Notes under the pieces: model-generated
Told to the model about the DNA's origin: nothing
What the model saw: only the letters and a program-made list of their open reading frames with translations
Database searches by the model: none
Source of the DNA: an uncultured Kangiella sp.
GTDB taxonomy: Bacteria; Pseudomonadota; Gammaproteobacteria; Enterobacterales; Kangiellaceae
Assembly (NCBI GenBank): GCA_947503435.1
Contig: CANNDL010000003.1
Location: forward strand, 372,001 to 436,000
Length of the DNA stretch: 64,000 bases
Direction: 5' to 3'
Made by a program: the position numbers and the translations under genes
Part shown: piece by piece, positions 56,756-64,000 of the stretch
How positions within the stretch are numbered: the first letter of the stretch is position 1
Layout: each line of letters starts with the position of its first letter

Positions 56756-57313
56756 ATGCAAAACGAAAACCCTTACGAAGCTCCAAAATCTGATATTGGC
56801 TTCTTCGATCAAATCGATGCGCAAAACTTATCGCAAAAGTATGCCTCACGAGGCAGTAGGTTTGGCGCAGCAATTTTAGATACTATTTTCTTAATCATTC
56901 CTCTTTTCATTCTCTTCTTTGCCTTTGGGTTAGTTGATTTTTTAGCCACTGGTGATACCGACTCAACATTTTTAGATCTAATGTTCGACACTCAATCCAA
57001 TCTGTTTATGGAAATGTTTATATCGCTTGCCTTTGCTTTTGGTTTATTTGTTCTAGTACAGGGGTATTTTATCTATACATCGTCACAAACTTTAGGCAAA
57101 AAAATTCTAGGAATGAAAGTGGTCGATCTAGAAGGCAAGCCAGTCTCTGGAAATCACTACCTTTTCTTAAGATACTTACCTATGACTACCGCATCTTATC
57201 TACCATTAATTGGTGGAATTATTGCGATTATAAATTGTTTAATGATTTTTAGAGCCGATCATAACTGCCTACATGATGATATTGCGAAGACTCGAGTTAT
57301 TAAAATAAACTAG
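56756..57313 (+). CDS. RDD-family membrane protein
   Basis: This 185-residue membrane protein has three or four hydrophobic segments (about 42-65, 80-107 and 141-163). The RDD signature appears as YASRGSRFGAAILDTIFL and later GKKILGMKVVDLEGKPVS. RDD proteins are often of unknown function or transport-related. The ribosome-binding site AAGGAAA is good. The stop overlaps the trkH stop by four bases. Confidence 0.85.
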   Translation: MQNENPYEAPKSDIGFFDQIDAQNLSQKYASRGSRFGAAILDTIFLIIPLFILFFAFGLVDFLATGDTDSTFLDLMFDTQSNLFMEMFISLAFAFGLFVLVQGYFIYTSSQTLGKKILGMKVVDLEGKPVSGNHYLFLRYLPMTTASYLPLIGGIIAIINCLMIFRADHNCLHDDIAKTRVIKIN

Positions 57314-58758
57314 CGTCTCCAAAAATAGGGCGTGAAGAGAACCAGCAATGTAAAAATTTCTAAACGCCCTAATAACATTGCAAAACTCAAGACATATTTA
57401 GATAAGTCCGAAAGACCATTATAGTTTAAAGCCACTTCACCTAGCCCTGGGCCTAGGTTATTCATACAGGCAGCAACAGCTGAAAAAGCCGTGACTTGAT
57501 CAAGTCCATCCGCCACAAGAATCAACATCAATATCACAAACAAAGCTACGTAAGTGGCAAAGAAGCCCCAAACCGACTGCACTACTCTATCGGTGACTGA
57601 CTCTTTACCGAGTTTAATTAAGAATACGCCATTAGGGTGAATTAATCGTTTGATCTCACGAGCGCCCTGCTTGAAAAGCAATAACACCCTAATGATCTTC
57701 ATGCCACCAGCAGTAGAGCCTGCGCAACCACCTGCAAAACTGGCGAAAATTAATAAAATCGGAAGGAAAATAGGCCAAGCATGAAACTCGGTAGTGGCAA
57801 ATCCAGTAGTAGTTGCGATTGAAACGGTGTGAAAAATCCCTTTAACGACTGAATCACTAAAATCAAACAGACCGTAACCAAATAAAACTAAAACACAGCA
57901 CAGTGCAATCAAACTAAGAAATAATAAGTAACTTTTAAATTCAGGATCTTTCAAATATGGCTTAATACTAAGTCGCTTAAAAGCAACAAAGTGCAGAGCA
58001 AAATTAATTCCCGCCACTAACATAAAGAAGCTACAAATCAGTTCAATAGCATTCGATTGGAAGTAACCGATACTAGCATCATGCGGTGAAAACCCGCCAA
58101 TAGCAATTGTTGAGAAACTATGAGCAATAGCATCAAACGGCCCCATACCAGCTAACCAATAGGCGAGACCACAAGCAATGGTCAAACCTAGATAGATATA
58201 CCATAAGGCTTTAGCTGTTCCGGCAATTCGAGGCGTTAATTTATTGTCTTTCATCGGACCTGGAGTTTCTGCTCGATATAGCTGCATCCCACCAATCCCA
58301 AGCATCGGTAAAATAGCCACCGCTAAAACGATAATACCCATTCCGCCAAGCCATTGCAGTTGTTGTCGATAGAATAAAATCGCATGAGGTAATTCATCTA
58401 AACCGCTTATCACCGTGGCTCCAGTGGTGGTTAAGCCAGAAAAAGATTCGAAAATAGCGTTGGCTAAAGATAAATTAAGACCATCAGTCAGCAGGAATGG
58501 TAACGAGCCGAAGAGGCTCAGTACGGTCCAAAATAAAACAACAATTAAAAAACCGTCTCGTATTTTTAACTCTGCTCGAGAATTACGATTAGGAAAATAA
58601 AGGGAAAAGCCTGTTATTAATGAAATAATAAAGGTAGTAAAAAATGAGGTACCGCCACCATCTTCATAAATGAACGATATCACTACAGGTGGCATCATGG
58701 TCAAACTGAACAACATCAATAGAAGACCAAGGAAGCGGATAATAGTGGCGACTTGCAT
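57310..58758 (-). CDS. trkH: Trk potassium uptake protein TrkH
   Basis: This is the potassium channel-like subunit in the inner membrane, with 482 residues and four M1-P-M2 units. Selectivity-filter loops read SGLTTTGATV, STIAIGGFS, TVSIATTTGFAT and ACMNNLGPGLG. The gating loop region GGCAGSTAGGMKI is present. It follows trkA by 24 bases, and TrkA gates it. Together they form the high-affinity K+ uptake system. Confidence 0.96.
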   Translation of the reverse strand: MQVATIIRFLGLLLMLFSLTMMPPVVISFIYEDGGGTSFFTTFIISLITGFSLYFPNRNSRAELKIRDGFLIVVLFWTVLSLFGSLPFLLTDGLNLSLANAIFESFSGLTTTGATVISGLDELPHAILFYRQQLQWLGGMGIIVLAVAILPMLGIGGMQLYRAETPGPMKDNKLTPRIAGTAKALWYIYLGLTIACGLAYWLAGMGPFDAIAHSFSTIAIGGFSPHDASIGYFQSNAIELICSFFMLVAGINFALHFVAFKRLSIKPYLKDPEFKSYLLFLSLIALCCVLVLFGYGLFDFSDSVVKGIFHTVSIATTTGFATTEFHAWPIFLPILLIFASFAGGCAGSTAGGMKIIRVLLLFKQGAREIKRLIHPNGVFLIKLGKESVTDRVVQSVWGFFATYVALFVILMLILVADGLDQVTAFSAVAACMNNLGPGLGEVALNYNGLSDLSKYVLSFAMLLGRLEIFTLLVLFTPYFWRR

Positions 58759-58782
58759 CGTATTCTCTATTAACTCATCAGA

Positions 58783-60156
58783 CTAAAAGTAAGTGACATT
58801 GACTTGGAATAAGCGCTCAACATCATGGATGTAAGCCTTATCGACCATAAATAAAATCACATGATCATATTCGCGAATGATCACATTGTCGTGAGCAATT
58901 AATACTTTGCCATCTCGAACCAAAGCACCAATGGTGGTTCCTGGTGGCAAAGGTACTTCACTAATAGCACGCCCTATGACTAGTGAGCTTTGTTCATTGC
59001 CACGCGCAATAGCTTCGATTGCCTCAGCCGCACCTCGACGCAAAGAATAAACATTAGAAACCAATCCACGGCGAATGTGTTTTAACAAACTACCAATAGT
59101 TACCTGTTGTGGCGAAATGGCAATGTCGATTTCTTGACCTTGAATTAGATCTACATAGGCAGGGCGATTGATCAAAACCATGGTCTTTTTTACGCCCATG
59201 CGCTTTGCTAACATCGCCGACATAATGTTGGCTTCATCATCATTAGTCACCGCAACAAATAGATCAAAATCTTTAATGTTTTCGTCATCTAACAGATCTT
59301 GATCGGAAATATCGCCATGCAATACCAAACTGTCCTGCAAGGTATCGGCCAAGTGTTGAACTCGATCCGCATCACGCTCAATAATTTTAACCTGCATTTC
59401 TTTTTCAAGATTCAAAGCCAGTCCTTTACCGATGTTACCGCCACCAGCAATCATAACCCGCTCATAATCTTTTTCGAGGCGTTGCAATTCACTCATAACC
59501 GCACGAATGTGCTTTTTATCCGCTAAGAAGAAAACTTCATCATCGGCTTCAATAATTGTGTGACCGGTTGGCACTATCGGTTTTCCGCGACGGAAAATTG
59601 CTGCGACTCGTGTATCAACATTTGGTAAATGATGACGTAACTCAGACAGCGCATTACCCACTAGTGGGCCGCCATAATAAGCTCTAACTGCCACCAACCG
59701 AACTGCACCTTCGGCAAAATCAAGAACCTGGAAAGCGCCAGGGTTTTCGATTAAGCGAGTAACATAGTTAGTTACCAATTGTTCGGGACTAATAACTACA
59801 TCAACCGGAATGTGATTGTCTTCAAATAAGTTGGGGAATGAGTGGTAGTTCTGTGAACGAATGCGAGCGATTTTTTTCGGCGTTTGAAACAAGGTGTGAG
59901 CAATTTGGCAAGCCATCATATTGACTTCATCACTATTGGTTACCGCTACTAACATATCAGCGTCATCAATACCTGCTTTATACAAAACATTAGGATGTGC
60001 GCCATGACCGGCAATGGTTCTTAAATCTAAATGGTCCTGAATATCACGCAGCCGCTTCGCATCGGTATCAATTAGCGTAATATCGTTGTCTTCGCCTTCT
60101 AGATTTAGTGCCAAGCTCATTCCCACTTGCCCAGCACCTAAAATAATAATTTTCAT
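58783..60156 (-). CDS. trkA: Trk regulatory NAD-binding protein TrkA
   Basis: This is the cytoplasmic regulator of TrkH. Two RCK modules are seen: [19 protein letters not shown] at the start and [18 protein letters not shown] at about 235, each with a TrkA-C domain after it. The length of 457 is normal. It is downstream of rsmB, the same order as in E. coli (def-fmt-rsmB-trkA). Confidence 0.97.
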   Translation of the reverse strand: MKIIILGAGQVGMSLALNLEGEDNDITLIDTDAKRLRDIQDHLDLRTIAGHGAHPNVLYKAGIDDADMLVAVTNSDEVNMMACQIAHTLFQTPKKIARIRSQNYHSFPNLFEDNHIPVDVVISPEQLVTNYVTRLIENPGAFQVLDFAEGAVRLVAVRAYYGGPLVGNALSELRHHLPNVDTRVAAIFRRGKPIVPTGHTIIEADDEVFFLADKKHIRAVMSELQRLEKDYERVMIAGGGNIGKGLALNLEKEMQVKIIERDADRVQHLADTLQDSLVLHGDISDQDLLDDENIKDFDLFVAVTNDDEANIMSAMLAKRMGVKKTMVLINRPAYVDLIQGQEIDIAISPQQVTIGSLLKHIRRGLVSNVYSLRRGAAEAIEAIARGNEQSSLVIGRAISEVPLPPGTTIGALVRDGKVLIAHDNVIIREYDHVILFMVDKAYIHDVERLFQVNVTYF

Positions 60157-60272
60157 ATACTTTTCTATGGCTCGCTTGAGATTTATTGCCTATTTGAGCA
60201 TCTCTTATTTAGCCTATCTCTACATGCTAACCCTATAAGCCACTGATCTAAAGGATTTTTTCGTAAAATTGT

Positions 60273-61595
60273 CTATTTATCAACCGCTTGTTTACTTAGC
60301 AAACAATAATAAAAGCCATCCATTTGCAGCTGGTTGGGTAATATTTGACAACCAATTTCGGCATTCGAAAGCTGCATCACTTTGCTATCCAAGGGCTCTA
60401 TCTGAGCGTCAGCCTGTTCCGTTAAAAATGATTCAATTTGCTGACCATTTTCTTGCGGTAAGATTGAGCAGGTTGCGTATAACAACTTGCCACTTGGCTT
60501 TAAACGCTTCCAAGCTTGCTTCAACATTTCGGCTTGTATTAATACCAATTCATTAATATCAGATTCACGCCTTAATAACTTAATATCAGGGTGACGTCTA
60601 ATGACACCTGTAGCACTACAAGGCACGTCTAGTAATATTTGATCAAAGTATTTATCCGTTTCTTTGAGATATTCAACCGCGTCATAACAAATAACCTGTG
60701 CATCGAGTTGCAAACGCTCTAGATTTTCCTCAATACGTTCACAGCGCCGATCGTCTATATCAATAGCCGTCAGTTCTATTTGATTATTAGAATATTCCAA
60801 CAAATGAGCAGCTTTACCACCGGGTGCAGAACAAGCATCTAAAATAGTCATCCCGGCTTGGGGCATTAAAATATGTGCCGATAATTGAGCCGCGGCATCT
60901 TGAACTGATACCCAGCCTTCTGAAAAGTTAGGTAACTGGATAACATTGACTGGTTTTTCTAATACAATTGCACTGGCAACTAATTCATGAGCTGTCGCCT
61001 CAATAGAAGATTCTATTAATAATTTCAGATATTGCTCACGACTGGTTTTGGCTAAATTAACCCTTAAGGTCAGGGGCGCTTGCTGATTGGAGTATTCTAA
61101 AATTTGATCAACCTGCCCTTTATAGCTTGGTTTAATTTTATTAATCAGCCAATTGGGCATAGCAAATTTCGAGTCCCAATTTTTATCAAGCTGATGATTA
61201 ATGGACTCTTGTTGTCTTACATAATTCCTTAAAACACCATTAATTAATTTCTTTGCCCAGGGCTTCTTTAATTGCTCACAAGCCTCTACCGTGGCAGCTA
61301 TTGCTGCATGATCCGGAGTTCGAGCATACTCTAACTGATATAGCCCAATTAATAACAAACACTTAACATCAGCATCTTTATTGCGAATTGGTTTTTGCAT
61401 TAAACTTTTTGCAGCAGCATCTAATCTAATGAAGTAGCGACAACTATTTAGGACTAATGATTTAAAAAGCGATAAATCACTCGGGTTTTCAAACTCAATA
61501 TTGGCCAAGATTTCGGTGGCTGAGTGACCTTCGAAAGCAATTTCTGCTAATGTTTTGGCGGCTTGAGAACGAACTTGTGAGCTAGTTAATACCAT
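60273..61595 (-). CDS. rsmB: 16S rRNA (cytosine-967-C5)-methyltransferase
   Basis: This enzyme methylates C967 of 16S rRNA. The N-terminal NusB-like RNA-binding domain (about 5-140) is followed by the SAM domain with ILDACSAPGGKAAHLLE. The catalytic motif is DVPCSATGVIRRHPD, then YATCSILPQENG. The ATG at 61595 overlaps the fmt stop as TAATG; an upstream TTG in frame is less likely. Confidence 0.96.
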   Translation of the reverse strand: MVLTSSQVRSQAAKTLAEIAFEGHSATEILANIEFENPSDLSLFKSLVLNSCRYFIRLDAAAKSLMQKPIRNKDADVKCLLLIGLYQLEYARTPDHAAIAATVEACEQLKKPWAKKLINGVLRNYVRQQESINHQLDKNWDSKFAMPNWLINKIKPSYKGQVDQILEYSNQQAPLTLRVNLAKTSREQYLKLLIESSIEATAHELVASAIVLEKPVNVIQLPNFSEGWVSVQDAAAQLSAHILMPQAGMTILDACSAPGGKAAHLLEYSNNQIELTAIDIDDRRCERIEENLERLQLDAQVICYDAVEYLKETDKYFDQILLDVPCSATGVIRRHPDIKLLRRESDINELVLIQAEMLKQAWKRLKPSGKLLYATCSILPQENGQQIESFLTEQADAQIEPLDSKVMQLSNAEIGCQILPNQLQMDGFYYCLLSKQAVDK

Positions 61596-62557
61596 TAGCA
61601 AATCAGCTCAAATTGTTGTCCAACCGAAAACAATGCTTGCCTAGCCGGGGCATTAAGTAAATCTTTAGCCGACATCATTTTAGAGCCTGGCATTTGTAGA
61701 TGAGTCAAACGAAGCAACCCTTCATCACAAGCTACTAGTATTCCTGCTTTATCAGTGCGCAATATAGTTCCGGGTAATTCATCAGTAATATTATCAACTA
61801 CCTCTGCTTGCCAGACACGTATCGTTTGCCCTTCAATTTGTGCCGTACATATCGGCCAAGAATTAAAGGCACGAATTTTGCGCTCAATGCTTGATGCAGA
61901 AGCTTGCCAATTAATTTGCCCTTCCTGCTTATTCAATTTATGAGCATATGTAGCTAGCTCATCATTTTGTATTTCTGGCTCAATCTGATTTGCAGTAATC
62001 TTGTCGATAGCTTCCGTTAATAACGTCGCACCTTGAATTGCTAATTTGTCATGCAAACTTGAACCCGTTTCATTACTGGTAATTTCAGTGACCGCTTTTA
62101 ACAACATAGGACCAGTATCAAGTCCGGCTTCCATCTGCATTATCGTAATTCCCGATTCTGAATCACCAGCCTCAATCGCTCTTTGAATTGGAGCTGCACC
62201 ACGCCAACGGGGCAAAAGTGAACCATGAACATTAATACAGCCTTGCTTTGGAGTATCTAACACTGATTGCGGTAACAATAACCCATAAGCCACCACAATC
62301 ATTAGATCTGCATCATATTGAGCCAAAATATCGCGATCAGCTTGCTCTTTAAAATTGACTGGTTGTTCTACGGATATATTGTGTGTCAAAGCTAGTTCTT
62401 TAACCGGGCTCATACTAATTTTTTTACCTCGACCCGCTTTCCGATCGGGCTGGGTATAGACAGCCACAATTTCATTTCCCGAATTGGTACACTGCTCTAT
62501 AAGCGCCTTTAAGCTGGTTGCTGCAAAATCTGGAGTGCCTGCAAATACAATTTTCAA
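61595..62557 (-). CDS. fmt: Methionyl-tRNA formyltransferase
   Basis: This enzyme formylates the initiator Met-tRNA. The 320 residues contain FAGTPDFAATSLKAL, the catalytic NVHGSLLPRWRGAAPIQRAI and MEAGLDTGPML, followed by the tRNA-binding C-terminal OB domain. It lies 43 bases downstream of def but a terminator separates them. Confidence 0.97.
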   Translation of the reverse strand: MKIVFAGTPDFAATSLKALIEQCTNSGNEIVAVYTQPDRKAGRGKKISMSPVKELALTHNISVEQPVNFKEQADRDILAQYDADLMIVVAYGLLLPQSVLDTPKQGCINVHGSLLPRWRGAAPIQRAIEAGDSESGITIMQMEAGLDTGPMLLKAVTEITSNETGSSLHDKLAIQGATLLTEAIDKITANQIEPEIQNDELATYAHKLNKQEGQINWQASASSIERKIRAFNSWPICTAQIEGQTIRVWQAEVVDNITDELPGTILRTDKAGILVACDEGLLRLTHLQMPGSKMMSAKDLLNAPARQALFSVGQQFELIC

Positions 62558-62591
62558 AAATATTTCCCTTAAATATATGCCTAATTAAAAA

Positions 62592-62609
62592 AGCTGGGGT
62601 TAACCAGCT
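62592..62609 (-). terminator. Intrinsic terminator overlapping the def stop
   Basis: AGCTGG and CCAGCT surround a six-base loop that includes the def stop codon, followed by TTTTTTAATT on the minus strand. It could reduce expression of fmt from the def transcript. Confidence 0.7.
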
Positions 62610-63118
62610 CTTAATTTTTTCTTTTGCTGCTTTTCCAGCATGGTTCGAATTCGTTTTTGCTTCAATGGCGATAAGTAATCTACGAAAACCTTGCCATTAA
62701 TGTGGTCATTCTCGTGTTGAATAACAATAGCTAAGAACTCATCAGTATCTATTTCGAATGGTTTGCCATCTCGATCCAGGGCTTTCACTTTCACGCCTTT
62801 AGCGCGCTCTACTTTGGCGTAAACGCCTGGAAAAGATAAGCAGCCTTCTTCATTAGTTTCAATATCGCGTTTTTCTACAATTTCCGGATTGATAAAAACC
62901 AAAGGTTCAGACTTATCTTCCGAAATATCGATAATAAACAAGCGCTTATGAAAATCTACTTGAGTCGCTGCTAAGCCAATACCAGGCGCTTCATACATAG
63001 TTTCAAACATATCATCTATCTGCTTTTGCAGGGCCGCATCGAACTCTTCTGGCAAAATTTCTTTAGCCTTGGTTCTTAACCTTGAATCGGGATATTCTAA
63101 AATTTCTAAAATTGCCAT
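62600..63118 (-). CDS. def: Peptide deformylase
   Basis: This metal enzyme removes the formyl group from new proteins. The three family motifs are GIGLAATQ (about 45-52), EGCLSFPG with the metal-binding Cys, and [12 protein letters not shown] with the two His and the catalytic Glu. The length of 172 is normal. It heads the def-fmt-rsmB-trkA-trkH run and is divergent from the last gene of the window. Confidence 0.97.
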   Translation of the reverse strand: MAILEILEYPDSRLRTKAKEILPEEFDAALQKQIDDMFETMYEAPGIGLAATQVDFHKRLFIIDISEDKSEPLVFINPEIVEKRDIETNEEGCLSFPGVYAKVERAKGVKVKALDRDGKPFEIDTDEFLAIVIQHENDHINGKVFVDYLSPLKQKRIRTMLEKQQKKKLRAG

Positions 63119-63227
63119 TGAATTCGTTATAATTAAAACAAATGTTAATAGAACTATGATAATAAAATGTGGGTCTTATGACTATTGTTTTCAATGGTTT
63201 GCCCAATAATAATCAGGAACATCAACT

Positions 63228-64000
63228 GTGAAAAAAACGCTAATAGGACTTTTCATCATTTTCATTGCTGGCTTCATGATCTACTTCACACGTCCCAGCC
63301 AAACTCAACCACAAACTAGCCAACCAAGTGAGGCCAAGAGCAATCACTCACAACTTATCGAGCATAATATTGACACCCATAGCGAACCAGTTGATGTAGA
63401 AAAATGTGATAGCAAGGCTATGGTTCAGGCATTGGACAAGCTCAAGGAGGAGCGTAATAAAGCGCTGAAGGCAATAGTTGGCGACGTTATAAGCGCGGAA
63501 CAGTTGAGTAATGTGGTTAAGCGTGAGCTTAGCGATTATCAGTTGTCACAAGAAATCAAACCGAATCCACAGCAGAAACTGCCGGAACAGACACCTGAGC
63601 AACTGTCCTTAAGTGAATTCCAACAAAATCGTAAGCTATCTGAAGATTTGATGATGGGAGCTTTAGCTGGCCAATCTGCGCTATATGTCGATAAATTTCT
63701 TGCGGGTGATTTGGCGCCATTAAATGCTAACAGTAGCTTACATAAAGTCTTTCTAGTTAATGTGATTGCTATGGCCGGTGAGCAAGATACATTCGACGCC
63801 ATTAATGGGCTCTATGCTAAAGAAGACAAACTCGCTCCAGAGTTAACAACCGCCATTATTCAGGGCATTAGCGATCCGAAGCGACTCACTCAACTATTAA
63901 GCCGAATTCCGGATATTAATCAAACCGTCAATCAAGCGGGTGCTATTTTCGGCTCCGATCGCAACAGAACGCCAATCCAACTGGCCGTTATGAACCGCAA
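63228..64000 (+). CDS. Membrane-anchored protein of unknown function (partial)
   Basis: A frame opens with GTG at 63228 and stays open to the window end. AGGAAC lies seven bases upstream of the start. An N-terminal signal anchor (about 3-20) is followed by a Gln/Ser-rich linker, a charged region with KCDSKAMVQALDKLKEERNK-like helices and, near the end, a segment VNQAGAIFGSDRNRTPIQLA that resembles an ankyrin repeat. The C-terminus is cut. The function is not recognisable. Confidence 0.7.
   Translation, partial: MKKTLIGLFIIFIAGFMIYFTRPSQTQPQTSQPSEAKSNHSQLIEHNIDTHSEPVDVEKCDSKAMVQALDKLKEERNKALKAIVGDVISAEQLSNVVKRELSDYQLSQEIKPNPQQKLPEQTPEQLSLSEFQQNRKLSEDLMMGALAGQSALYVDKFLAGDLAPLNANSSLHKVFLVNVIAMAGEQDTFDAINGLYAKEDKLAPELTTAIIQGISDPKRLTQLLSRIPDINQTVNQAGAIFGSDRNRTPIQLAVMNR

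Noticed and set aside
63178-63231. A 17-codon frame just before the last gene, overlapping its GTG
   Set aside because: No clear ribosome-binding site; could be a coupling ORF but unsupported.
1-64000. Insertion sequences, CRISPR arrays, prophage or integrases
   Set aside because: No transposase, integrase or regularly spaced repeats were seen; accessory genes look like simple insertions.

Overview
The window is ordinary chromosomal DNA from an AT-rich, probably marine, gammaproteobacterium. It carries complex I genes (nuoA, nuoB), a complete Na+-translocating NADH:quinone reductase operon, a BamE lipoprotein, a rhombosortase-type GlyGly-CTERM protein and the gammaproteobacterial order bamE/fur/recN/grpE/dnaK/dnaJ/dapB/carA/carB/greA/yhbY/rlmE/ftsH/folP/glmM/tpiA/secG/tRNA-Leu. 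That order is the one known from Pseudomonas aeruginosa. A Kangiella/Aliikangiella-like member of the Oceanospirillales group would fit, but the genus is inferred, not proven. I see no insertion sequences, prophage, CRISPR array, rRNA genes or obvious pseudogenes.

Layout. 1-4.5 kb: the start of the nuo operon (minus strand), an HD-GYP c-di-GMP phosphodiesterase, two alpha/beta hydrolases (one a haloalkane dehalogenase) and tRNA-Leu(GAG). 4.5-6 kb: secG with a long acidic/basic tail, and tpiA. 6-13.5 kb: nqrABCDEF with a long leader, then the maturation genes apbE and nqrM. 13.5-15.2 kb: a CBS protein and an OmpA-family porin. 15.3-20.7 kb: glmM, folP, ftsH, rlmE and yhbY. 20.6-22.7 kb: accessory genes (DUF523/TudS-like, a secreted protein, a membrane-anchored XRE regulator). 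22.7-29 kb: greA, carB, carA and dapB. The 587-base gap between carA and dapB holds a candidate Rsm/Csr-type regulatory RNA, the most interesting item in the window. 29-32.3 kb: a small secreted protein, a GNAT enzyme, a TesA-like esterase and an MsbA-like ABC exporter. 32.3-40 kb: the heat-shock block dnaJ, dnaK, (small membrane protein, YebC, small membrane protein, LysR), grpE, hrcA, with two readable sigma-32 promoters. 40-43 kb: nadK, recN and a small membrane protein. 43-45 kb: twin secreted paralogues of unknown function. 45-46.7 kb: fur, bamE, and an ECF sigma factor with its zinc-binding anti-sigma factor. 46.9-56 kb: an FMN glutamate-synthase-like protein, a DoxX protein, malic enzyme, a secreted hydrolase-like protein, a GlyGly-CTERM surface protein and a PhoD-like phosphatase. 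56-64 kb: rph, an RDD protein, then trkH, trkA, rsmB, fmt and def on the minus strand, and a membrane-anchored protein cut by the window end.

How it fits together. Respiration is covered by a proton-pumping and a sodium-pumping NADH dehydrogenase, and the nqr cluster carries its own flavin and iron maturation factors. Trk potassium uptake sits with translation-initiation and 16S methylation genes. Accessory genes look like insertions between the blocks of the conserved backbone. Several convergent pairs overlap at their stop codons without a terminator between them.
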